A stretch of 64,000 nt of DNA from the NCBI GenBank assembly GCA_021018815.1, contig JAITYX010000008.1, positions 8,368,001 through 8,432,000 on the forward strand, written 5' to 3'. The notes below the pieces were generated by a model. It ran no database searches and was not told the DNA's origin. It saw only the letters and a list, made by a program, of their open reading frames with translations. A program made the position numbers and the translations under genes. The DNA comes from Talinum fruticosum. Taxonomy: Eukaryota; Streptophyta; Magnoliopsida; Caryophyllales; Talinaceae. Below, piece after piece: positions 47,624 through 59,700 of the stretch; within the stretch, counting starts at the first letter, position 1; each line of letters opens with the position of its first letter.

Positions 47624-49988
47624 GTTAGGAAGAATTTAAGTTTTAAAATTGTAACCGCAAGTGCACGGCGTAGTTGTAGCTAGCCGGCAAGCACGGGTCG
47701 TGTCCATAGAGAGTTGTGTTTCAAATATCAAAGCTAACCTAAACTTTCTATCTAGGCGAATCAACACGAGATGAGATAGATATGGTGATTAAACTAACCT
47801 AGAGAGCAAGTAAAAATAAAATACTCGGGTTGTGATTTTACCACTTAATAAACTAATTAATCAAGTCAAGCTGAAACCTACCCAAGTTTATACAAGTATT
47901 TAGGAGTGATCGGTTGCACCATCAAAGCCTACTCAAGCTACACTTTCGAGGGTCATGAGCTAATCTAGTTATTCTAACCACCTACTTTTGTGGGGTTAGC
48001 CCAACTAAACTACAAAAATAACAACCTCGGACCTAGCTAGAATTCGGGCTATTTTCACTCCAAAATACCAACTATTCTCTTTACCCACACTAGCAAATTG
48101 ACTCTACCTTTCAGTGATTAAAAAAATAACATGAAAAGACCCTTTCGGGTATCTCATCGAACCTATGTGGCAGGTATGAGAAACAATCCGAAAATACTAG
48201 CATAAACTAGGTAAGTAAAGGCCTAAATATAATTAATTAGCCATCAAGGAGGTTAATCACAACCAAAGTGACACAAATTAACAACTAATTAACATGAAAC
48301 AAAATTAATCTAACAACTACTAACAAAAATTGACTCAAAGAACGACATAAACTAACAAAATAAAATTAAATATGAGATTAAACAATTAAACTAACTACTA
48401 CTAACATCAAAATATAATAAAAATTGAATCTTTAAACTAAATTAAACAAATTATAAACAAAAGAGAGACAAAAGGGAAGAAGTTACCAGGAACGAATCGA
48501 ACCGAAAGTGAAAACCGTCGATGAATCGAACTTTCCGAACTAATAATTAAAACTAAAGCAACATAAATTTCAATATTTACAAGAGGAAAACTAATTTTAA
48601 TTAAACTAAAATTAATGAAAAGAAACTAAAATAATCTTTGACTAACAATAAAAACCTACAGCGAAAAACCTCGCTCCCTCCCGTATGCTGCGGCCTTATA
48701 TATATATATATATATAGAAATGGACATTACTCGTTCACTTACTATTCGAGGTTAATATTTATGGAGCCATTCACTATGCACTAAATTGTCTTCCATGATG
48801 TGCAACTATGTAGGACCATGAAGGACAAAATAAGTGCATAGTGAATGGCTCCATGAATATTAACCCTGAATAGTAAGTGAACAAGTAATGTCCACTTCCA
48901 TACCAATGGGAGACAGGATCGATCTAGAGCTCGGGGATGAAGCTTGGGTACTAGGTGTGGTTGAATAGCGAGGGAAGTAGGGTGACAAATTAATTTAACA
49001 AAATTGATTTTCAAAACAAAAGATGAAAATAGGAAATTGAAACAATCAAATAAAGAGTAATTGAAATGAAGGCGATGAATCAAAACTTACTTTGATTAAT
49101 AAAATGAAACTTGTACAAGGATTGGATAAAAGCTCTCGGGGAGAGGGGTTGGATAGTGGTTGAGTGAGGATGATTACAAGGGATTGTGAAAGGCAAGTGC
49201 TAATTGTAAGTGATATTTTGCGATGCCTTCAATTGAACTAATGAGTATCTATACATAGAGTACTATATTGAACTACAAAGTAACACTTGGACGGTCGAGG
49301 ATCTTGATTGGAATGAAGTCATCTTGAAAATATCTTCCGACAATGCTTGAGTTATTGGAATAGTCTTGACTCGGACAAAAAGTATGAATAGTGGTTGATG
49401 AATCATCTTATCTTGAACATTCTTGAACAGTGCTTGCCAAATGGAAAGCTTGAACAGTAATATTCATGAATGAATAGTAGTTGAATCATTCATGAATAGT
49501 ATTACCACATGGGTAAATGAAATGTTGAATTGGAAATGTTCCTTCATGACGTGCAATTATGGAATTGTCTTCTATGATCTGCAACTATGTAGGACCATGA
49601 AGGACAAATTAGTGCATATATATCTAGCGCTCCAGCCTGCCCTTGATTTCTATGTAGTCCCGTGAAAATTTGATGATGACATCATGCTGACGTCATGATG
49701 ATGTCATCATCGGATTCTTTTTCCTTTTTCTTTTTTTTTCTTTGCCATGCATGCTAATGGATTAAGGGTTTTGGGCCTCGTATTTCTGCATTTGATCAAC
49801 CCGATTTGCTCAACTTAGTCTCAATTTGTATTTTTGCCTTATTTCGAACTCAAATTATAGAATCCGCTCATCTCAACTTATTACCTACAAAATCAAATAA
49901 AATAAGTAAAAATACTAAAAATCTATTATTTTACGATACAAAAATTAGATAAATAAGAGTATAAATAACGTAATATTTGGATCGAACA
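47624..49988 (-). mobile_element. Solo LTR (copy 2), inverted, with a ~0.9-kb internal insertion
   Basis: On the minus strand it starts TGTTCGATCC at 49988 and ends TTCTTCCTAACA at 47624, matching copy 1 along its length with moderate divergence. The flanks carry an exact duplication TTAAT (47619-47623 and 49989-49993). It lacks the second-family LTR and the Tourist MITE found in copy 1, but has its own insertion of about 900 bp (about 48717-49618) in the (TA)n tract. Together with copy 1 it forms an inverted repeat with a 606-bp spacer. Confidence 0.85.
48717..49618. mobile_element. Unclassified insertion with terminal hairpin in LTR copy 2
   Basis: This segment has no counterpart in copy 1. 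Its left part (48721-48894) is a strong hairpin: arms of about 60 bp (tggacattac...cactatgcacta and its complement) with few mismatches around a loop of about 50 bp. The loop sequence recurs at the right end (49564-49618; gcaactatgtaggaccatga). Repeated gaatagt and cttgaacagt motifs lie between. No ORF of known type; the class of element is unclear. Confidence 0.6.
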
Positions 49989-50097
49989 TTAATATTGCAG
50001 TTGCCATAACATTTAACCATAAGAACTTAAGATTGCTAATTAAAAAGCTAATGAAATAGTTCAATACATCACATTTTCAGACTTAATAGAAAATTTT

Positions 50098-53000
50098 TGC
50101 CGTTCTCTCTAGTGAAACCCTAAAATACCACTTGTGAGTGAGAGGTACCCCTGCCCTCGTCTTGTGCGTGGGGCATGATTGTTGATCTTGTTTTTCCTTC
50201 AAATTTCTTGTAGGGCGCTTTCCTTGGAACGGAGGATTGTGGTGTAGATCGTTCTTTGGTCTATTAGGGTTGTGCGGGTAGTTGAGTGCAGCAGCGAAAC
50301 CGAGTAAAATCAATCACGGATGGATACGGGATTGGAAGAGTCATTGAAAAACCCGAAACTAACCGAAGGAGAGGATAAAGTAGTGGATTGTGACGATGAA
50401 ACGACAGGACGAAAGAGCGGAACATATTGCTCTATGCTTTCCGGGACGCCTTTATACTGAAAACAACTACAATATCGGAGCAATGAAATCGTCGATGAGG
50501 AATGTTTGGCGACTGCGAAGGGTTAGTGATTAAAGAATTGGGAAAAACTTATTCTCCTTCCAATTCTTCTCTATGGCGAGATAAGGAGTTTGTTCTTAAC
50601 GAAGGTCCATGGGCTTTTGATGGACATATACTACTACTAAAATCTATCACAGGACTTGAACAACCTTATGAGGTAGAGTTTAAAACTGCTCGGTTCGGGT
50701 CCGGGCACATGATGACCCAACGAATAAATCAAACAACTTCATTCTCCATAATTTTAGCCTAAAAAATTGGTGAATATGTAGGAGGAGATGACTCTAATTT
50801 TTGTGGAGTGGATAAAGCTCCGAACTTTAGAGTGGACATGGATATTACTAAGCCACTCCAACGTGGGGTGGGGGTCGGAATAGAAGACAAACCAATCTGG
50901 ATTGGTTTCCGATACATCAAGCTACCGATTTTTGCTATGGGTGTAGGCTGTATCGGACATGCTCTGGAGGGATGTGATCTCGCTGGAAACGGACATCCCG
51001 GAGGATAAAGCTGCAGTATGGGGATTGGCTAAGGGGGTCACCAATAAAATCACGAAGGAGGAATGCAAGTGCTTGAGATAAAGGAAGAGAAGAGACTTGT
51101 TGAAGCTCTCGGATCGAGGAAAACCGAGAAAAAGGCACGTATGCGTCGACTTTTGAAGCTAGTGGTGAAGCAAGTGGTGACAATGATAAATTACTCAAAC
51201 CAAAAATCCCTCACGAGAATAGTAGCATGCAGATTGATGAAGTCACCGAGGTGGTGCCCGGTAAAGAGGTGTTTAAACTAAAACTTGATGATATAAACAA
51301 CACCAAGTCCGAGTTCATCAAAGGCGGAGGTTGTATCGCAACCTCGCCGGTCGCCATGAGTATACTATGCCTAAAGCTGTCGAGGGCTCGGTGACCCCGA
51401 GGCGGTTTCGGACCTCCGCTCATTCTTGAGACGGAAATCACCGAGCTCGCGTTGTCCTCTCCGAAACGAAGTTAGCTACGAAAGAAATGGCGGTTGTCAA
51501 GGATTGTTTGGGAGTGTTTGATGGAGTTTATGTAGATGCTAGGAGAAGGGCAGGTGGACTTGCGTGTTTGTGGAAAAAAACATTCGAGTAGAGTTTTTGT
51601 CATCCTCATTAATCATATTGATGTGCTTTTTACGAACTTTGTCGGCTGAATGAATGGCGCTTTTTGGGTATTTATGGCTGGCCGGAATTAAGGATGAAAC
51701 CGAAAACTTGTGATTTGATACAAGATTTGGCTACGATCAAAAATTACCCATGGCTGGTGGGGGCGACTTAAATGAGATATTTTATAATTGTGAGAAGAAA
51801 GGTGGGATGTTGAAGCCCCAACATGTGCTCCAAAGCTTCGTGATACCTTCAACTCATGTGGTTTATTTGATATGGGTTTCTCAAGGATTGAGTTTACATG
51901 GTGGAATGGCAGAGACGATGACGAGATAGTGGAGGAACGACTGGATAGATATCTGTGCAAATGGCGACTGGATGGGCTTATATCCGAATGCAACCGTGGT
52001 TCATCTAGACGATAAGCTCTCGGACCATCTGCCTATTTTAATCAATCTGAATCGAAAGGCCAGGAGGGCTATGGGACGATGCGGTTTTAAGTTTGAAAAT
52101 GCTTGGTTAACTAATCCTAATTGCGAAATGTGATCTATAGTGCTTGGAATAGTGTAACTCATGTTGATCCGTGGGAAAACTTGGAAGCTAAAGTAATGGG
52201 ATGCTCAAAGGAACTTATGAGATGGAGTCCGGAAGTGGTAGGCAATGCTCGGAAGAATATTCAGCACTTGGAGAAGAAACTTAGCAATGAAAAGGAAATA
52301 AAAAACGAGCTGAACTCCAACGAGAAATCTATAACCTAAGGCATCAAGAGGAGATGCATTGGGTGCAAAGGGCCAAAGCTGATTTTATAAAATACGGGGA
52401 TGCTAATATGAGATGGTTTCATGCGAGAACAAGTATGCGGAGATCTTCAAATGTGATAACTTCAGCTGGAAACCGAGGAAGGGGTTATGGTGGAGGATGA
52501 TGAGAGCCTAGAGCATGTAGTGACTAGCTACTTTTCGAAATTGTTTACTTCTAGTAATCCTACTAATTTTGATGAGGTACTTATCTACGTAGATAGAAGG
52601 ATTACGGACGAAACGAACCACTTCTTGAGCGGGGAATATTCGGAAATGGAGGTTTTTGAGGCATTCAAGATGATGCACCCAAACAAAGCCCCGGGCCGGA
52701 TGGACTTAATCCATGCTTCTTCCAAAATTTTTGGGACATAGTTCGGGCGATGTTACCAAGGTGGTCCTCCACATTAGGGGTGCTCAAAAAAACCAAAATC
52801 GAAAAACCGACCCGAAAACCGAATCAAAAGCGGTTAACCGAACATATTTTTCACAAAAATCGGTGCGGTTAACCGAACTGAAAATATTTTCGGTTCACGG
52901 TTCGGTTTCGGTTCATAATTATTGAAAAATCGGTTAACCATCGGTTAACCGAATCCAAAAAAAGAAAGAAAGTTGAGAGTATAAATAGTCTCTTATCATG

Positions 53001-56000
53001 TTAACCCTAGCGCTCGGCCTTTGGGCCCTCTCTCTCTCCTCGCTCGTGCTCTCGCTTGCTCGCCGTCGACAACCTCTCATGCTCTCGCTTGCTCGTCGTC
53101 GACGACCTCTGTCTCTCTTCTCTCCTCTCTCCTCTCTCTTGCTCTCTGCCGTCGACGACAGCCCTCTCCCACCTCTCTCTATCTCCTCTCTTGCTCTCTC
53201 CCGTTGAGTCAATCTAGATCCTCCCACCTATCTCTCTCCCATCGGCTAAGACGTTTGCGTTGTTTGCTTTGTCCCATCCACTTTCCCACCTGTCTCTCTC
53301 CTCTCTCCTATAAACAGACCCTCTCCGCGCCGACTTTTATGGTGTTTGCGACAAATCCGACCATCCCCGGTCCGGCGTTCGCGGTGGTTGCTTCCTTCCC
53401 AACGAGATCTAGCGGTTACGCAACGTTTAGCTTTGATGAGATTCTCATTGGACGTTTTGGTTTAGCCCCTTGCTTCTTCAACCTACAAGAGGTTCTCAAT
53501 ACGGCTTCGTAATTTAGTTAATTTTTTTTTGTTTTGCTTTAGTTTGTCCAGATTTGTGATACCCGCAATTCATGCATCGAGAAATTATAAGCGGTTATCA
53601 TTCGACGATTTAGTTTAATCCTTCTTTCTTTTTATTTTTAATGGTTAACCGTTAACCAATACGAAAATCTGGTTAACTGAATCGAATATTCGGTTAACCG
53701 GTTATTTCGGTTCGATTACGGATCAAATTTTTGTCGAACCGAAAAATCGGTTAACCGAAAATTTCGGTTCGGTTACGGTTTGATGTTTTGACGAACCGAA
53801 ATCTCGGTTAACCGACTTTGCACACCCCTACTTCACATGCTGCACGCGGGGGGTATGCCGAATGGGTTTAATCATACAAATATTGTCCTAGTTCCAAAAA
53901 CTAATAGGCCCACAAAAATGGTTGATTTCGGGCCTATTAGTTTGTGTAACGTGATCTATAAGATAATCACAAAGGTCATAACGAATAGGCTCAAAATGGT
54001 GCTACCCTGTATTATTTCGAAACCCGAGTGCGTTCACACCGGGCGGACTCATCACATATAATATTCTCGTCTCCTATGAGATCTTCCACTCTATGAATTC
54101 TCAATATTCTAAGAATGGCTCAATGGCAATCAAGTTGGATATGAGCGAGGCATATGACCGGGTTGAATGGAGGTTCTTGGAACTTATTATGCACAAATTG
54201 GGATTTGATACAAACTGGATAAACCTGGTGATGAATTGTGTAAAATCGACTATGATGTCCTTTGTGATAAATGGCTGCCCGAAAGGATTGGTAACTCCTA
54301 CTAGAGGCTTACGTCAAGGTGACCCGATTTCACCTTACCTACTTCTCTTTGTCACTGAAGGTCTCATAGGGTTACTTAAAAAAGTCGAAGAGGATGGTAA
54401 GATTGTGGGACATGCGATCTGTGAAGGGGCCCCTATCGTATCTCATCCGTTATTCGCGGATGATTCGATTGTATTCCGTAAAGCGTCGGATACACAAGCC
54501 CGTACAATCATGGAAGTTTTGGGACTGTATGAAAGGGCCTCGGGTCGAGCAAATTAATTTGGGTAAATCCAGTGTTGTTTTTGCAAAAGGAGTGGAGCAC
54601 AACGGGAGGGAAAATGTTCGTAATATTTTGAACATTAAAGAAGTACTTGCACATGACAAATGCCTCGGCTTACCAACTTTTGTGGGAAGATAAAAGAGAA
54701 AGGCCTTAATCTCCATCAAGGATAGGGTGGGGAAACGACTTTCAGTCTGGATGGATAAACTCATCTCTTGGGCGGGAAGGGAAGTGCTAATAAAGGCGGT
54801 AGCCTGAGCAATCACAACGTATTCAATGAGTGTGTTTAAACTTCCGAAGGATCTTTGCTCATCTATACAATCGATCATCAACAAATTCCGGTGGGGCTAT
54901 GGAAACGAGAAAAGGAAAATTCATTGGGTTGGAAGCTTAAGATTATGTGATAAGAAGGAGGATGGAGGTATGGGATTTAGGGATTTAGAGGCTTTTAACG
55001 ATGCATTATTAGCCAAATAAATCCGGAGACTTATAGGGAATGAGCATTCGCTAGTTGCACGGGTGCTAAAGGCCCGATACTACCCCGATTGTAACATTTT
55101 AATGGCCGGGCTGGGCAATAAGCCGAGTTACACATGGAGAAGTCTTTGGGATGCCAAGCGGATAGTGGAGAGTGGCTCACGGTGGATCATAGGTAATGGG
55201 GAAAGCCTAAATGTGTGGACCTGGAATTGGATCCTCAAACCAAATTCGTTCGAGTTGATAATCCCAATTAAGGAGGAACTACTCTATTTGAAAGTGGTCG
55301 ACTTGATAGACTACACTAACGGTGAGTGGCGAAGGGACTTAGTGGAGAAAACCTTTCTTCCCTGTGACGCGGAAAGTATTACTCGGATGCCCTTATGCTT
55401 ATCCTGGCCCCGGGATAAGATTTCCGGTATTTTACTAGCAATGGAGAGCTTTCGGTAAAATACGCTTATCATGTAGCACGAACAATCAAGATGCGGCAGA
55501 AGGCATCGTCGAGCTTGAACCTGCAATCGGAAGTGTGGAAGACAACTGCAAGCCGGATATTCCTCATAGGATTCGAGTCTTCGGATAGAGAGCGGCAGCC
55601 AAAGCACTACCAACTAAGGTAAACATAGCTTCTTGTGTCCCAAACTTTAATATGAGTTGTGCTATTTGTGGAGCAATGGAGGAGATAGAAATACACTCAT
55701 TATTCCAATCTCCTTTAGCATGTGAAGTTTGGGAAGGGAGCAATTTTGAACCGAACATTTGGGATGTAAATGACCGATTAGTTACGGATCGCATTGCGAG
55801 AGTGAAATCCCAACTAGACCGAGATAGTCTTGGTGAGTTTATAGCAATCATGTGGGAAATCTAGAATGCCCGAACCGGTTCATCTTTGGGGGAAAAGATA
55901 GGAAGTGGGGGATCTAAGTAAAAAGTTACCAGCTTGGTTACCCGGTTCGGAGAGAGTCGTAAAATTGTTGAACCGAACAAAGTAGCGTTAGGGGACAGAT

Positions 56001-56534
56001 GGGTTCCGCCTTCAACAGGGATATTGAAGATCAACTTTGATGCTTGGAAAGATTGGTGAAGAATGATGGGGTTGGGGTTTTGTGGTCCGAGACCGGGCGG
56101 GGAACGTTGTGAGCCATGGCGTCAAATAGGGTTTGGGGTTCCAAGGGGCCGAGATCGAGGAGGCAAAGGCGTGTCCGTTTGCGGTTCAACAAGCTAAGAA
56201 TGCAGGACTCCAACATGTGATATTTGAAGGGGATTGTCAACCACTTATAAAACAAGCTTCGGAAGAAGTCTATGACAAACAATGTTTTAGGTTTATTTAT
56301 TTCGTCTATTTTGGAAACTGTTTCTTTTTCGTTTTGTTTCTTGGTCTTTTGTTAGAAGAGGGGAAATTCGATTACATATACAATCGTCCATCTCCAATCT
56401 ATCGACTTTTAGGAGAGGATATGAATGGAGGAGGGCCAGCTATAGTCCACGAGCTGGCCACTCAAGATATGTGTAATGTTCTTGACTCCCATATAATATA
56501 AGCCCCGTCTTCTTTCGTCAAAAAAAAAAAAAAA
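50098..56534 (+). mobile_element. L1-type LINE, full set of domains, inactive, split by a hAT-like element
   Basis: Domains in order on the plus strand: ORF1 with DUF4283 (FVLNEGPWAFDGHILLLKS, 50.5-50.7 kb) and a degraded zinc knuckle (KLPIFAMGVGCIGHALEGC, 50.9 kb); endonuclease (GGDLNEIFYNCEKK, 51.76 kb); reverse transcriptase start (YFSKLFTSSNP, NKAPG, to 52.74 kb), resuming after the hAT insertion with MAIKLDMSEAYDRVEWRFLE, GLRQGDPISPYLL and the catalytic FADDS box; a zinc-binding region (CAICGAMEEIEIHSLF, 55.66 kb) and RNase H remnants (FEGDCQPLIKQ). It ends in an A14 tail (56521-56534). Many stops and indels break both ORFs. No convincing target duplication was found, and the 5' limit (tgccgttctctctag) is approximate. 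Confidence 0.9.
52775..53830. mobile_element. hAT-like non-autonomous element inserted in the LINE
   Basis: A 1,056-bp element with inverted ends taggggtg(c/t)...gcacacccct(a), flanked by CTCCACAT (52767-52774) and CTTCACAT (53831-53838), an 8-bp duplication with one mismatch as in hAT elements. Both subterminal regions are dense in cggttaaccg palindromes and ggttcggtt motifs. The centre (52980-53510) is of different, CT-rich composition with a 33-bp tandem duplication (53048 and 53081) and TATA-like tataaatag; it holds a 163-codon ORF without known similarity. There is no transposase. The reverse transcriptase reading resumes on both sides. Confidence 0.85.
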
Positions 56535-56589
56535 GGAAAAATGGGCTTCTAGTCTTCTACCGTCCGAAATCCAACCCAAAATAATAAAA

Positions 56590-56619
56590 GCGGGAAAGCA
56601 AAGAAAAAATGGCGGGAAA
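56590..56619 (+). promoter_or_regulatory. Two E2F sites upstream of RPA2
   Basis: GCGGGAAA occurs exactly at 56590-56597 and 56612-56619 (TTTCCCGC on the other strand, matching TTTSSCGC), 109-138 bp before the start codon. E2F factors drive replication genes in S phase. The sites begin about 55 bp after the LINE poly-A tail, so the remaining native promoter is under 200 bp. Confidence 0.65.
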
Positions 56620-56727
56620 GACCATTTCCTGCCTCATAAAACAAAACCCTCTTCCTCTTCCCCCTTCCCAGTTCCCCCCAAAACCTTTCCAGATTCAAAC
56701 CAACCCCCCTCTCTCTCTCTCTCCAAG

Positions 56728-59700
56728 ATGATGTTCTCGAGCCAGTACGATGGCGGATTCACCTCCTCTCAATTGACTCAATCCGATTCCGGTCCTTCTC
56801 CTGCTAAGGTAGCCTCCCCTCTTCGATCTTCTCGTTCATCTTCTTCCGATTTTTTCAATTTTTTTGGCTTTTTTTTTTTTTTGGCAGAGTCGAGATCCTC
56901 AGGGAGTGGTTCCACTGACGGTGAAGCAGATTAGCCAAGCTTCCCCTCATCCGCTGATGACAAATCCAGTTTTCAGATCGATGGAGTCGATGTCACCAAT
57001 GTAATTTGTTCTCGCTTTCTCTCTCTTGTTTCTCTTCTCAAAAACGTATAATTATACTGCGATTTCAGTCAGATTTGAAAATTTGAAGGATCTGGGAAGT
57101 TATGCAAATGATCTAGGGTTCCTGTTTATTCTTCTCATTTTACTGGATTGCTTGCTATTTGGGTAGTTTTCTTGCAAATTGAGTCGATAATTTGTAGAAA
57201 AGAAATGGTTCATGAGATTCATTGGATTCGAATGCTTGAGTTAAAATGCTACTAAATTAACTCGTAATTTCAAAAATGTCACTAATTAATTTGATGATCA
57301 ACAATTGTAACTGTGATTAAAAAGTCACTGTAGCTTATTTTATTTGTTTCTACACCACTGATCTAGTGACATGTGTATGAACGAAATTTCATCAGTGGCA
57401 TTTTTAACCGTTAATAATTAGTCTAATGATAATTGTTGATCTATCAAATTAATTAGTGACATTTTTGATATTCCGAAGTAATTTAGTGGCATTTTAATCC
57501 GAGCATTATATCTATGAGCTGTACTGTGGTTAGGAGTTGCGAGCAAGTGTAAATATTGCCAAAAAGAGTGGAATTTTTTATTTCCGTGGAATACTTGAGT
57601 ATCTTTGGCAGTAGGGGGCAATTGTTTACCATTTGCTTTATTTTTCTTTTGTATTTCACTGCGTTTGAATTTGGCATCATGGCAAAATCTCTAGCAATAG
57701 AGGGTTTTGTTTATCCCTTTTAAATTTATGTCTAGGATTTTGATTGGGTCATGTAATCTTTTGTCAAGATAAAAGGTTTACCAATCTACTATTTTAGTGA
57801 GTTTTCAGGCTGAAAATATGTGGTTCCCTCGTACATTAAAGTATTCAGTATTCACTATCTTTTGTTGAGTTCTATCGTATTGTTCATGTTGAGAATAAGT
57901 ACGGATTTTTTATGGGCTAGGTCAAATTGGTGGGAATGGTGTTCGATAAAACAGAGAAAGTTACCGATGTTTCATTCGTACTTGATGATGGAACTGGACG
58001 CATTGGTTGCAAGAGATGGTAATTTCTCATTTTGGCTTGCATTAGCTTTTGAATTACTGCTTATTTGCGGTTGCTACTTAAACACTTCTCAAATTCAAAT
58101 ACATTCACATCAAAATACTGGTTTCTTAGTTTGCTGAAGTTTGGTTCTACTGAAGATATTAATTAAAATTGAACTTAAGATGACACTTTTGATAACGTTC
58201 GCTTGGCCTCGTTGAATCTTGGAATGCATGTGTTTAATCAATGTCATGCCTTGTTCTTGTTTGTCTTCTGAATAATATTCAATACATTTTAAATTTGTTC
58301 TAGGGTCAATGAAGCTTTTGACAGAAGGCAAATGGAAGCTGTAGAGTAAGTTCTTGAGTCTAGCCTGTTGTAGATGCTTCTTTCCTGTAATGTAACCAAC
58401 TGATGACAACTCCTGAGTCCTGACGTATGCTTTTGTTTGCTACAGAAATGGCATGTATGTTCTGCTTGTAGGTCACTTGAGGACCTTCAAAAACAACACA
58501 GAAATGGTTGCATTTAATGTGAGGTTTGTCTATTATCCCTCCCCAGACTTCCTTTAGTTTGATCATACTTAAAGCGTTTTGGGCCTCAGTTATTGATGGT
58601 GTCATATTTGCTAAGTCTTTAACAACAATTGATAAGCCTTGAACATATTTTTAACAGTTGGAGTTCTTAACTGTGCCTTTGTTTGATTGCTCTGGGAAAG
58701 GGCTAAGTCTTTAACAACAATTGATAAGTCTTGAACATATTTTTAACTGTTGGAGTTTTTAACAGTACCTTTGTTTGATTGGTCCGGGAAAGGGTATTTC
58801 TTGTATCACTTGTTATATAGTAGACTAGGGAAATTTGCAATTTGTTTTGGTGTAGAGAGAACTTTGCAATTGTTTGTTGTACTCTGGACTGATTTGTCAG
58901 TGCAGTTGGCTTAGGCTCTTGAAAGCAGAGTTTATAGCAGATCCAGTTGTGCAATGTCAAAAGATATTTATGTATTTACGTACAAATTATGTTAGCTCAA
59001 TTTTGTACTCTCCATGATACACAAATAAGAGATAGCTAGCCAAACAAACTCTTAGATGGAGTTCTTTAACCAAATTAACTAGCCTTGGACTAGTAGAACT
59101 TTAATTGAGTAGATCAAGATAACACCTCAATTGAATGTTGATAACTGGTATTTTTGTGTTATAGTTGGGTGAATTATCTCGTGTTGTATGCAAATACAGT
59201 AGATGCTGACAGCATGAGAAGTATTTGGATCTTTATTTTTGTTGCCTAGTTTTTGATCTCCTTTCAAGATCAGACATTGGATATGATTGTGACATCCAAA
59301 AATGCTTTATGAAACTAGGCAATAGTTGTCATGATATCAACAGAGTTGGAGGCCACAAAACCTGTGATTGGAAAGGAAGGCCAGAACGTGACTCTAATGC
59401 TAGCATGTTGCTATGTTTTCTGGGGAATTCCATCTCTTCTTGCTGGTCTATAACTTAATTGGACAATTCCTTAGCGAATCCCATGCTAGACTTCCTGCAA
59501 ATGATGGTCTTCTGAAGAGTGGATTAATCCTTGGTTAGTTTGGTAAAACATGCCTAAATTTGTGATTGCGTACTAAATTCCCATGGTTTAGGCAGAGTAG
59601 TTCTAATCCTTCAGTCTTAGAGCATGGAGTCAAAGTGCTGCAGTTATTCAGCACAGAGTTCTTAATCACAGGATTGACCTTTTGTTGTCTACTGTCAGAT

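Noticed and set aside
48721..48726. CA/TTACT as the 5' border of LTR copy 2
   Set aside because: It lies in the hairpin arm; the true border at 49988 has the family start TGTTCG and an exact TTAAT duplication.
53021..53512. 163-codon ORF in the hAT-like element
   Set aside because: Low-complexity Ser/Leu-rich translation of CT repeats; no domain recognised. Kept only as a possible captured fragment.
56535..56550. Target duplication for the large LINE
   Set aside because: No copy of the bases after the poly-A tail was found near the 5' end; only a weak gaaaat match, which is not meaningful in AT-rich DNA.
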